From: Ancylostoma caninum
Taxonomy: Eukaryota > Nematoda > Chromadorea > Rhabditida > Ancylostomatidae
NCBI GenBank assembly: GCA_037903475.1
Contig: JBAJFG010000362.1
Coordinates: 744,001 to 808,000 of the forward strand
Direction: 5' to 3'
Length of the DNA: 64,000 nt
Below are positions 25,101 through 36,112 of the stretch, piece by piece. The notes under the pieces were generated by a model. It saw only the letters and a program-made list of their open reading frames with translations, did not search any database and had not been told where the DNA came from. Position numbers and translations under genes: made by a program. The first letter of the stretch is position 1; each line of letters opens with the position of its first letter.

Positions 25101-27437
25101 CGAATTTCTTCCTGAAGATTCTCGCCACATTCGATTGCCTTTCAAAACGCGGTCAAATGTGGCCGCTTTCGTAGCTGGCTACAAGGGGCCGGGATTATGT
25201 TCGTTTTCCACCACCTAATGTAATTTCTCCACTATGGTACAAAATGGGTACGATATTTGTGTTCAACACATCGAATAATACTTATCTGCGAAATGTTATG
25301 GAATTCCTTGAGATACGGTGTTTACAGTGTAAATGTCGGTGTGCAAATAATGGCTGGCCAAAAATGCAAGAACTGCGAACACGGGCCAACCACATTTCTC
25401 CAGCACTCCGTCATTTCAGGGACTGGAGCGGCATGTCACCTCTATTCTAGCTCCAATTCGTGAATTGGGTGGGGTTCGGGTGTCGTTTATTTGCTGTTCG
25501 GGTGTTTCTGGTTTCCTTACTATATGGCTGCCAATCGCTTGCTAGATGATTGCTGATCGCTTATCAGCCACCGAGCATGGCTTGAAGCTCACATAAGAGT
25601 ACTTCATTTTGAATATGCGCACAATGGTATAACTCATTTCAGAGCACCCTCAAGAAATTTTGGCAACAGCTTCGACTTAATCATTCCACGATGTCTTCAT
25701 CCAACGTCGCTGCTACTCTCCGCTCCATCCTACTATCTGACAACAACTTATGTTGCAAATAATTAACTGTCTCGATATCGCTGGGTTCAGCGACCGACCA
25801 GACTCAGAACAAACAAGAAGAAACATCGGAGAACTGGGGCTAGTCCTTCGAATGTCAAGAACCAAATTTACTTTTGGCTACTTTATTCTTGTATGCGCTA
25901 AAATGTTGCGTTCTACCTTTACTGATAAAAAAAAGATGAATATACGAAGCCACTGGCTTCATATCTCATTTGGAACCGTCTTAATCAAACTAAGATTAGA
26001 ATTAAAGGCGATCTCCATGAAACTGCTAAAAATTCTATTCATATATACTTAAGTTGAAAAATGGAAGACTGGGACACTCACCTTGATGGGGACCATGAAA
26101 TATTTCAGATTACTCTCCTGATTCAAAGTTGTTGCTGCTTTCCATGCTTTCTTCTGAAATGATTCGACTAAGAGTTGTTATTGGTGGGAAAGGTCAGACA
26201 AAAAGTGAGTAAGTCAGAAGAAAATGCAACCCTGCACAGATAGAAAATAACACTTTCTTCTAGAGGCCAGCCACCCAACTAAATGAATGCGATCAGGCAG
26301 TGATAAACTAGAACTAAGGGTGATTCCAATGATATTGCATTGCTAAAGAAAACTCCATTGAACACCAAAAAGTTAAAAATGACCAACCATGTACTCAGGA
26401 TCGTTGGGATCTTGGGTCATGGCTCCTCCAGGCATCACTTGTCCATGAACAGCTGCAGCGAAGGCAAGAACTGCTACGACGAGGGCAAGGTTCGGCATTT
26501 TTCGAGAAATTTCACAAAGAGCTGATTCAGGACAGGATTTGAACAAGTCGCTGACGCCTATAATGTTGATACGTAGGTACTGAATTATCGTAAACTTTCG
26601 GGATAAATGTAGATGGCGGCAGGCAGAAGTCATTGCAATCAGAGCGGATATGAAGAAGGAAGAAGGAGCAGAACATCTTTCGAGAAGCAAACAAGACTTT
26701 TAGAGTAAGCCAGGAAAAAAATTCTATTATATTTGGCTAAAATTCATCCCTTGGGCTCCAGCTATCAGTGGAAAGTGGAGGAAGAGCGAAAACAGGATGC
26801 AGCAGATTTCCAGCAATACATAGAGAAATTAGTTAAAGTTAATTAGTTAATTAATTAGGTAAATGGCTGGAAGCAGAGATGGGGAGTTTGCCACGACCAA
26901 AAGCGGTTGAGTAAACACGTTACAAACACTGAAGGTCTTTTATCTGCATCGCTGCAGCGATGTTTTCCACGTTTTGCCATTGTTTTCAAAGTCACAGCAC
27001 TCGCGAACTATAGGTTTCTAGGGCCCTAATTAAAGGTTATTTTTGAATGGCATACGAATTCTGTTGGAGACTGAATGCGATCGATGGTTATCTCTAGCAA
27101 AACAACTGCAAAGTTTTTTTTTTCATAGGAAAATAGGTTCGTGACCCATGACCGTGATGGAACTGATGGGCATGGCTCAATCACTGTCTCATTCATGCCC
27201 ATGGTAAGCCATAAAAAATACCATGGTTATAAAATTATAATTCTTGTACAAAATCTACACAAATAACTAAATAACTCCTCGCAGTGTCTAAATTAACAGG
27301 GAAATCGCTCGATTTCGATTGAATTTGCATTATGCAAATAACTATACCTTCTACAATATAAAGTACTGATTCTTAGGCTAGATTGTTTTCTTCGTAAGCG
27401 AATAAATAAACAGGAAATTGATTCATCAGTGTACGAA
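22200..27437 (+). repeat. direct repeat unit 2 (5.2 kb), contains cystatin C
   Basis: This unit begins GGAATGCTATTGT directly after unit 1 and ends at CAGTGTACGAA. It matches unit 1 colinearly across cystatin exons, introns and flanks, including the 17371-18600 / 22390-23610 block. It has its own segment at about 24815-25330 (intron 2 of cystatin C) not seen in unit 1. Confidence 0.85.
23833..26498 (-). CDS. secreted cystatin C, 141 aa
   Basis: A predicted secreted cystatin. The exons, all in phase 0, are 26388-26498, 26082-26153, 24557-24640, 24000-24062 and 23833-23928. The start is the ATG at 26496-26498. Residues 1-19 ([19 protein letters not shown]) are the signal peptide. The trunk Gly pair is 24-25, Ser51-Asn52 is at the legumain-site position, QVVAG is 68-72, Cys86 and Cys101 are present, and PW is 120-121. 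All three papain-binding elements of cystatins are intact, and the distance from the second Gly to the QVVAG Gln (43) is close to human cystatin C (44). It differs from B at 15 residues, none in exon 5. Relative to B, its poly(A) hexamer is AATGAA and the CAG before the start is lost by a one-base deletion. It looks functional as a protein. Confidence 0.9.
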
Positions 27438-28700
27438 CTCCTCCTTTAATTTACCTATCACGGTTTTGCAAGCTTTCCACTCTCCCTCCACTCTTTAACC
27501 CTGCTCAATATCCTAAACGCCACGTCTGCGAGTTTTATTGCATTAAAAAGTAAGGAAGTCTGAGAGCAATGGGCTTACGGACCAGTCCAATCCCAACCAA
27601 ACAAGGAAAATGCGCTGTTCATCGGTGAGCAGAGCGGTTCTCAGTGGAATAATTAACAAGCAATAATTTATTTATTTTTTATTTATTTATTTACTCCAAT
27701 ACACAGCAAGGTGTGCCTTAAATTGAAGTGAAACAGGGCAAATGCAGATAACTCAGAACCAAACTTGAGAGAAAAAAACATGAGCTTGAACATTTTGCAA
27801 CTAAGTAGGTAGATAGAACCAACAAACGGGGAGATGAGAGTATTCTTGGGTTCTTAGAAGATTGCGAAGTTTAGCATTTTGTGACTGTACCGGAACCAAA
27901 ACTAGCCAGACTACTCTGCAATCTGCGAAATTTTGAACATCAGGACGTTGCGCTAATCCACTGGTGCGAATTTTACAGCAGATTTATGAGCTTCTACTTA
28001 GTAGCGTGCGCTCGTTCGATAGAGGGCAAAAGTCCTTTGAGATAATCACGACCCAAGAACGCAACTGGGAACCCATTCTGGGGCAATCGTGATAATGACT
28101 CTTTGATCTGGAACGAACCCCAGGCGTAAGCTTGGATGGATGCTCGCCGGGCTCAATCACCTCTAACACGAATAAGCTCAGAAACATCATAGAAGCTGGA
28201 CTCATTATTGTAGTCATAAGTATTATATCTGAATGAACTTACTTTTCCCGCTAGTATCTATGATTAAAGGCAAGAGCGCAGGTGCAGTTGACTACACTGA
28301 GTACTGTGAAAAGCATGATGTACATATGCATGAAAAATAATATGCAGATGTCGTTATATGGAAAACGAATCTACTCGAAGAGACCAGCAGTGTTTCAAAC
28401 AGATACACACTCATGAAAGGTTTCTACCAATCGAAGGGAGTTTGCTAGGGATTGCAGAAGTATTGCCAGAGATATCTTTCAAATATGTAGTAGGATTCGT
28501 GTAGCTTTGCCCACACAGAGCTCATATGGAAATGGACAGGAACATACTGAAGGCTATGACTTCCTGGTCTCCAATGTTTATTTAACAAATTCCTTCGTAA
28601 AAGGGAAGAACCACACAAAATTGATCGAAAACCCGGAGAATATCTAGGTAATCCTCGAATTTTGCCTGGTTGAGAGTTGCGTTTAATTGGAAAAATTAGG
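27438..28700. other. no gene seen; low-complexity ATTT run
   Basis: A TTTATTTATTTATTTA run near 27670-27693, followed by CACAGCAAGGTGTGCC, has a counterpart at 49460-49497 (ATTTATTT... then CACTACGGTGCGCC), suggesting a small dispersed repeat. A minus-strand frame at 27984-28217 is not recognised. Confidence 0.35.
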
Positions 28701-28708
28701 AAAATTAG

Positions 28709-28857
28709 ACAACCTGTCAGAAACATTCTCAGTCAATGTGTTTGATGAGGAGTGCTCATCATTAGAGCTAACAGTCTACGCCCGTAAGTCTGTAGGAGAT
28801 CACTTGGTGACTATTTGCGAGAGAACATTTACAAATATTGAACCGATAGCGACAAAG
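28709..28857 (+). pseudogene. orphan exon-like fragment resembling part of a C2 domain
   Basis: The stretch is bounded by TTAG before 28709 and GTATTA after 28857 and codes 49 complete codons. The core reads ETFSVNVFDEECSSLELTVY, followed by a Gly-Asp turn and DHLVTICERTF. The pattern of ETF-x-F/V-x-V followed by LELTVY and a turn with G-D is typical of the middle strands of C2 domains. No matching neighbouring exons were found within several kb on either side, and an inverted-repeat element starts 40 bp downstream. It could be a fragment captured or left by rearrangement, or one exon of a gene with very long introns. Confidence 0.35.
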
Positions 28858-28895
28858 GTATTACACCCCACCTGAAGTATAGCGGCAGCCGTACA

Positions 28896-29159
28896 TACAG
28901 TGGACGTCAATGGCGGTGGCCCATCTGCGGCCTCAAGAAGCACGCCGCGCAACCGCGCTGCACGCGTCGCAAACGATGTTTTCTGCTGCTGTTATGCTAT
29001 ATCTAGAGCTTTTCTGCCCGATTTTTAAGATTTTTGATCGAATCAGGAAAAAAGCGACTAGAAATAACATTCAGGCGGCAGACGACAACGGTCCCGGCGC
29101 GGATGCGCTGCATCCTTCTCGAGGCCATGGATAGGCCACCGCCATTGACGTCTACTGTA
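28896..29159. mobile_element. Tc1/mariner-type MITE, 260 bp
   Basis: TA duplications at 28896-28897 and 29158-29159 flank inverted ends CAGTGGACGTCAATGGCGGT (left) and its near-complement (right), about 24 bp with one mismatch. The inside has no coding capacity. Confidence 0.75.
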
Positions 29160-29709
29160 TATGTATGTGCGCAGCACCCACTGGTTTCCATGAAAATTTT
29201 TCGCGCGCTTAATGCACATAGGGAGCGATTATGGCACGTATGATTTGGCCACACTCGTACCGAAGAGCTCGAGCATGTTTATGTGAAGCAAAGTTCAGCA
29301 CTGTAACCATTTCGCTGGCAAAGAGATATAGTTAGTTAAGCAAAGAGGTAACGAAATGGTTATATAATGCCAGACTCGTGGAGGAAGGGGGTATGGGATT
29401 GAGACGAACTAAAGGATCTTACTCTATATAAAGCGCAGACCCCCCCCCCCTCATCGCCGCGCGAGGGATGACGGGTCACGCTGTCATTGATCCGCTCGCC
29501 TCGCCCCACCTCTTTTGCCCGCCGCCACGGGCTCAATTGCGAAAATTGACACGCCCAATGACACGCCCATGGTATATGTATGTGTACAACATGGAAATCT
29601 TCAATTAGGACATCTAATTTGCAACGAAAACGGAATATCTTGGATCTTTAAAGCAGAACGGGAGAACCACTGATGAAGCGAGTGTGATTTCGCAATCAGA
29701 GCCGTGAAG

Positions 29710-30300
29710 GTACTATTGTACTTGAGCGGCCCCACTATCGAGCCCAAACTCAAAACCATGAATTCCTCTGAAAACTTGCATACAGGGGTAATTGAATGTG
29801 CTGATCACGAATGTCATATTCATTTCGCATGGTGGTATCGATTTTATTGATTTTATCTATCTTTCCCAGGTTCGACTCGTATCTCAAATCTCTCTGAAAA
29901 TATGCATTTACAGGTTTTTGAAGTTGCTGATCACGAATATAATAACCGTTTTGCATCATGGTCTCGATTTCGCTGGTTTTCTCCAGATTTTTATATGTAG
30001 GGTGATGTAATCGCCGACTTTACTGGAGTTTTCCCAACAGGTCGACCTTTTCTTGCGAAATCTTCATCATATTTGTAACCAGCACCTTCAGAAACCCCAG
30101 CAGGCAAGTTTTCAGAGAGATCCGGGAGGAGGTCCATACTTGGGAAAACATCTATGAAATCAATAAAATCAATACTATCATGCGAAATGAATATGATATT
30201 CGTGATCAGCACATCGGATTACCCCCGTATGCATGTTTTCAGAGGAATCCATGATTTTGAGTTTGGGCTCGATAGTGGGGCCGCCCAAGTACAATAGTAC
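29710..30300. mobile_element. long palindromic element, about 590 bp, arms of about 150 bp
   Basis: The left arm begins TACTATTGTACTTGAGCGGC, and the right arm ends with its near-complement at 30300. Homology between arms continues through a TGCTGATCACGAAT block and a TCGATTTTATTGATTT block. The centre (about 29880-30150) is unique. The latter words recur in the 118-bp repeats at 49.8-51.6 kb. Confidence 0.7.
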
Positions 30301-30325
30301 CGCAATTAGAAATTAACGGTCAGGG

Positions 30326-30381
30326 GTTGTGTTGCGTCCTTCTCGAGGCCGCAGATCGACCACCGCTATTGCCGTCCACTG
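30326..30381. repeat. solitary right end of the 28896-29159 MITE family
   Basis: The sequence TTGCGTCCTTCTCGAGGCCG continuing to GCCGTCCACTG matches the last 60 bp of the element at 28898-29157. There is no left end near it. Confidence 0.6.
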
Positions 30382-30475
30382 TGTGTAGGTAAGTAGTCAA
30401 GAAATAAAGAAATTTTTCTACGTAAGAATAAAAGAGCAAACCACAATATCAATACCACAGAAATGTCCGCATCCA

Positions 30476-30655
30476 TAGTCCTTCTCGAAAAGATAGACGG
30501 ATTCGGTAGCTGCAGAATCGCGGCGGGACCTGAACGATGGGCGCGGAGAGAGCATGCTCTAAATGAAGGGGTTTCGTAGGTCCCGCAGCAATTCTGCGCC
30601 CGCAACGCAATGAAACCGCACGCGCAATCTGTCTATCTTTTCGACAAGGACTGTA
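30476..30655. mobile_element. Tc1/mariner-type MITE, 180 bp (relative at 59179-59358)
   Basis: Inverted ends of about 28 bp: the left reads TAGTCCTTCTCGAAAAGATA, and the right, reverse-complemented, reads TACAGTCCTTGTCGAAAAGA. Inside are GGGACCTGAACG and GGAGAGAGCATGCTC, shared with the 59-kb copy. Related partial pieces lie at 34261-34375 and 55240-55345. Confidence 0.7.
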
Positions 30656-30659
30656 GGTG

Positions 30660-33600
30660 AAACGCTGCGGATTGTTTCACCTCAAGACTGATTTAGATAG
30701 GATGGATCCTGTTTGGAGAGCGAAGGCAGAACAATACTGGATCAATTTCCACGAATTGTGATCACTCCGAAACAGCAACTATGGGAATTTGGGAAGAAAT
30801 AATGATAAACGGGTGAGACTGAAGGACATAAATTAACTATCGCAATGAACCCAACAGAACTCAGGCTTTCTGGGAAGAAATACTACATATTTACACAGAA
30901 AGTACAGTACTGATAGTTCTGACAAGAGCGTGTGACAGTGATTTGCATAAAAAAGCTTTCATCTCAAAGCAACTTTTCACGAGAAAATGGTATGTTGAAT
31001 ATTTATTCCATCGTTGGTGAATGACAAATTTACATGACAGTACCAAGATTCTTGTGCGAGCCAAATGTACATTGCTATGGAATTTGGTAGCTCATGGTAA
31101 ACTATTTCTAGAGAAGGAGAGTGTTTGAAGGTGTAGCTTGAGGCAGATGGCGATAAAGTCCTTGCTTTTCATCTTCTAATTCGTAATTATCGCTACTATG
31201 CCGTGAGAAGACGACAATCACGGGCCAAATGAAATGAAAGCAAGTGGGAAAGCAATGCGGGTAAAAACACTGCGGGTTCTGTTTATATGCTGAGTGATTG
31301 CACTGCACTTCGCCGTTTTATCCTCACCAAACCCTGATCTCGTACAAATAACCGGAGTCCAAAGTGGTGAATCAGCCAATGTTTGCCAGATCAAACGCGT
31401 TCCGGAGATTTCTCAAGGATTCCTTATTTTAGAGGTCTAGTCCAAGCCTGGCACATATGAGCTGGCAAAATAGTGAATAAATCAACAGTAGGGGTAGAAT
31501 TAAATGTAGCTTACTAAATAGGAAGACAAAAAAGGTCTGAGCTAATTTGAAACACAACGAGTGAAACGTTCATTACCTTGAACTTTAAGGGATCCTTTAG
31601 AACATAGCGTCAAATATGTTCTTATTCATTAATGGATGCATTCAGAACGGAAGCCAAACGAAGATACCTAGGATTAATAGGATTGAGTACCACTATGGAT
31701 ATAATTTCAGCAGTAGGTAGAATTTAGTAGATCCAGAAAACAGCGTTTCAAAAAAAATAGTGAAGAAGGCCACTTCAAGCCCAGATGACTCCATCATGAA
31801 AGTCATTGTGATAAAGCAGTGTTTCTTTTTCAACTGAACAGAAAGAGGGTGGAGGGGTGAGGGGTGTGATCAAGAGCTTTTGTGTAGTTGTAACTGTAGG
31901 AAATTGTCTAGAAACGAAATTATTCGTGGATCGGATGACTGCATTAACATTGAATAACATCACTAATCATTCGTCCTGCAACCATCTTCAAACAGATTCC
32001 CTTTACTACCTTACTACTACGTGCTTCACATACGTAATTTGTTCCTTTCTACGATGAAGGTTATGAATAGACTGCGGTTTCTTGCAGGACAACTGTTTTC
32101 ACAGAGTATCATTAATTTTTGAGGCGGATTTACCTTTTTATGTCGTCCCTAAACTAGTTTGTGAACTGATGTACCGCAGAGTCGACTTCGTTTGGGAACA
32201 GGGTCACATATCGACATCACAAAAACTTCCAGTAATCCTATCAATTCGGTCATGAAGTGATACATGCAGGTAGGGAGGTCGAGTAAGGACGAGATCTCAA
32301 CAGATGGACAATTCAAGAGATGCTGAGAACTTAACCGATGGACGAGAAAAATTACTGGAATGCAAACGATGGACATGGCAGAGATCAACCTGGGAACAAA
32401 AAAAAGAGGTATTGAGGCTCTTTCACATCATACCTCGGCGAGGCATGGAGCCCAGCCAGTGTCAGTGATCCACGCATATGTATTGAGAAGCATATGACGA
32501 CGTATTGCAGCAATATGACATTTTGTTAGTTTAAACGATGCTATAAATACGTGCAAGAAAAGGCGATCAGCAAACGTTCTGGTGATTCATGCCTTCCCAC
32601 ACCCATATTTTTTCCGTCTGCGCAATGATCAAGTGCAAATGCTGGTGTCCGCTGCAAACGCTGGCGTCCGTTGTTTATTTGCACTTAGTGCTTTTTTGGT
32701 GACCACAGTTCACTTTAACGTAATGTCCAGTTTTTCTATGAAAGCGCTTGCGGACAATGTTCATGCAAGCACGCGGCTTCAGGCCCTCGTAACGTATCGT
32801 ACAGACATAGAGCAGCAGGGGGCAGGGTTGGAAGCGACCGCAGTTAATCTCGGGTCTCAGATCAAGGCCCACCGAACGAGAATAGCAAAAACCCCAAAGT
32901 TTCTCAGGTATGTGTCAATTGCGACGACATATGCGAAGCGTTGAAGAAGTTATGAGTTCAAGTTGAGTTAGATAAGTTATTCCTCAAACCAAAGAAGGAC
33001 CACGCATAGAAGAGAAAGGTTCACCTCTCCTTTTCAACCACTTTTTTTTACCACTTCAGAGGTCGCACGCATCATTGGGATTACCCAGAGTGACGTTTTA
33101 CACCCCTGAAGTTCACCTGTCATTAACGCCCACGTCAACACGTTTACCCTGGGTAATCTCAGTAATGCATAAAGGTCCAGGTTGCTAAGATAAAAAATTA
33201 ACCGTTACTTTACGTTTCAATAGAACAATCTGCTCAGAGGTTTGAAAGTAGGGCGATACGGGTTGAAATCACTTTTTTGAATCATTTAATTGAACTGTCC
33301 AGATATTTTCGTCGAAATCTTAAAAATTGAATTCTCTTATTGTTGGAGAAAATAGAACTCGAGGAACAGTGACAGAAAAGGAAAATGCGAAGATGCAAAC
33401 AAATGCAAAACTCTCATCTATTTTATCAAGCATCCCACGAGAATTCGCCGTTTAATTCTTGGGGAAAAAGGGTTCTTCCTCCAATCCTCCTTTTCCTTAC
33501 CCACCTCCGTACGCTCTCTTGGGGCCCGTTTCAGACATCACTGTTTTTCTACCCCGATAGACAGATCTTATACCAGATCTTATTTTAGGTTTTTTTTTAA

Positions 33601-34260
33601 ATTTGCATAGGTCCGGTCTCTATAGTAAATAGCATGTGATGGAATAAAAGCAGATTACATAATATAATTCCATGCCACATTTTGAAGAAATTTCAAGGAA
33701 GTGAAATTAGTTTCAGGACACAAATGCAGGAAAGGCAAGAAGTTTCACATCTGAGAAGCAAAGGAGAGAACGACGGACGCTCGAAAGGTGTTGAGGAAAC
33801 ATAATTGTACGAAACTGTGAAATCGTTCCAGAACCAATGTTGCGAGATGTGATGAGAAAGGCGTATCGATTTGCATCTTTTTAGCATGCGCAGTGATTGA
33901 CGAAGCGCAGGGCTGGTGCAGTGGCAGACACCATATTTCTCTTTGTCATCCAGAGTACAGCAACCAGTCTAAGGATTGATGTCTACGTGTGCATTTCCCC
34001 AAGACAGGAGAACAAACGCCTACTCTTTCTTACGTTACCTAGATTTATGTAATTAATGTGCGCCCTTCCAAACAGCAATTTTTTTCTTGCTCCCAGAGAA
34101 GATGGCATGCATATGGTAATGCAAAGGGGCAGTTCAAAATTGAAAGCAGCCTTGAGTTGAGAGTGTTAATTTAGTATATTGTTGAAATTATCCCAGTTCT
34201 CCTGGATAATTTTACTCCCGTCTGTGCGGAACCTCACAAAAAAATTTAAAAGCCTAAAAT
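30660..34260. other. no gene supported
   Basis: Mostly AT-rich. The longest frame, 32582-32944 plus (120 aa), has an Ala/Thr-rich middle and no recognised motif. The opposite strand is also open (32675-32872). No splice-consistent exon chain was found. Confidence 0.35.
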
Positions 34261-34375
34261 GTACAGTCATTGTCGGATTGCGCGAGCGGTTTCGTAGCGT
34301 TGGAGGCGCAGAATCGCTGCAGGACCTACTCGACCCTCCTGCTTGAGGCATGCTTTCTCTGCATCTATCTTTCAG
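34261..34375. repeat. partial MITE copy (30476 family)
   Basis: TACAGTCATTGTCGGATTGC at the left, then AGGACCTACTCGACCCTCCT and GGCATGCTTTCTC, correspond to parts of the 30476-30655 element read on the other strand. The second end is missing. Confidence 0.45.
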
Positions 34376-35085
34376 CTCCTACTGCGTTTCCCTTCCATAT
34401 TTCAGAGGACTGTATAACAAGGTTGCCAGGTGATGGCCATCAATGTTGGCATCTACAGCCTTTCAGTCTATGTTCTAACAATATGAAGAAAGTTTTAGAG
34501 TGAGCTGGATAAGTACGCAGATTACAATTTCCTATATTGTTCCGTTTTTTTATCCAAAAAAGAAATCTCAGCCTTGCGTTTTCTGGAGTTATTTCATTCG
34601 CTGATCATGAAAATTGAGCTAGGAAAATTATATAATTTTATGTGATCATCGTAGGTTTAATTACCCTATCTTGCAGAATGTTATGAAATATTGCACAATG
34701 GTGTCACCACCCCTGGTGTGCTTTTCAACGATAAGTCCATATCTCGCATGCTGGTGGCATCTCCCAGCTAAAATTCATGTTTAATATTAATTTCCAACAG
34801 CACACTTGCCATAATTTAAAAAAAAACAACGTTAGGTCTAGACGTAATTTGAATCTGTGGTCATCACATGAAATAATCCTCCTGTGAGAAGACTTTGTAA
34901 CTTATTGCATTTTCGGTAACCCATCCCAATCGTGCGGAAACAGCGTTCGATATGAAACTATGTAGTATGACTTCTTCTGATTGAAGCGTAATTTTTTTAC
35001 GCAGAAAATCTGCAGAAAACGTGAAGGCAATGTTTTTATGAGACGTTCCACTGCGTCTTATTTATCCATTTCATCGTGAAAACGG

Positions 35086-35292
35086 TTATTTACGATCAGG
35101 TGGTCTGCCTTTGGTCTGGAATAGTTCCATGGAAAACGAAATGTAACCTTTCGTGTCCATCTGTTGTCGCCTCGTCTTGCAGCGTGACCTGCATCTCAGT
35201 CTTCTCTCCCTTGCATCATTGTAAGCGTCTTTGAACGAGGTGCTTGTCCTGAATTCTTCGTTCCTGATTTTGTCTCGTAATCTGATCTGAAG
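35086..35292 (-). pseudogene. retrotransposon ORF2 C-terminal remnant
   Basis: The minus-strand frame reads LRDKIRNEEFR and FKDAYNDARERRLRC, and ends KGRPPDRK before a stop. This fits the R-x-RNE, then R-x-R-W/C, then RPxGRPPxRW signature of RTE/CR1-like elements. It is short and lacks the Trp residues, so it is a relic. Confidence 0.5.
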
Positions 35293-35612
35293 TATCTTCC
35301 ATGAAAACAGTATAAAGGATTAAGATATATTCATCTTTTAATTTTTAACAATCTGCCAAGCAATTCTCGCAGAGGCAACCCCTTCGGTGCGCTCGCTCGC
35401 ACATTGGCTAACAAGTATAAACCCCATCTGCGTCCGTGTTATGTTGCTGGGACAACTCAAAACTGCAGGAAAAATGTTGCCAAACAACCAAAATGATTGA
35501 AACTACCCTTTTCTGTCAAGAAAGTGAACTACATGCATGTCAGTGCAGGCGTGTGCGGTGCAGTTACACACAATGCGCATTTTAATTCACGCATGAAAAT
35601 TACGGTGACGCA

Positions 35613-35806
35613 CCCTGTTTACAGGACTGAAGTTTGCATTTCCATCGTCCACGCTTGATTCTGTCGATGGTCCGGCATCCTGTGCCGTAGGGAGCAAGTG
35701 ACTTGTGGCAAGACGCGTTAGAACATTTGTAAAACTGCTTTCCGATCACATCATGGCTGGATGAGGATAACTGCGACTGCACTTCATACATGGAACAACC
35801 TGACAC
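35613..35806 (-). other. Cys-containing exon-like frame, unidentified
   Basis: After a GTGTCAG acceptor (about 35800) the minus-strand frame has about 60 residues with six cysteines (CSMYEV..., YKCSNASCHKSL, GTGCRTI, WKCKLQSCKQ). It ends at CAG followed by GTGCGT, a possible donor. No partner exons were found. It lies about 300 bp upstream of the ATG-18 start on the opposite strand. Confidence 0.25.
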
Positions 35807-36090
35807 TACGACTATATGGTTCCGTGTTTGTTATGGGAGCATCACAGCGGGTGGTGAATGACAAAGCTTGCCTTGCGCCCGCCGCCGCGCTTGCCGAAAG
35901 CGACGCGGACGTGTTCTCCGCGTGCACCCTCGCGATCAGCTGATTATTGGAAGGTTGTTGCGAGCAGCGACGTCATTGATGTTGAAATTTCAGTTGTTCT
36001 TGCTTTTTCTGTGTTCGTTACTCATTCGAACTGAAGCTGCTTTGATATTGTTGGTGATATTTTTCTATTTCCACTTCTGCGAAGTGCATT

Positions 36091-36098
36091 ATTTTCAG
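36091..36098 (+). promoter_or_regulatory. likely SL trans-splice acceptor of the atg-18 gene
   Basis: ATTTTCAG ends at 36098, 14 nt before the initiator ATG. It matches the nematode acceptor consensus and no upstream coding exon joins it, as expected for spliced-leader addition. An ordinary 5'UTR intron would look the same. Confidence 0.5.
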
Positions 36099-36112
36099 GT
36101 TTTCCTTGCTTA

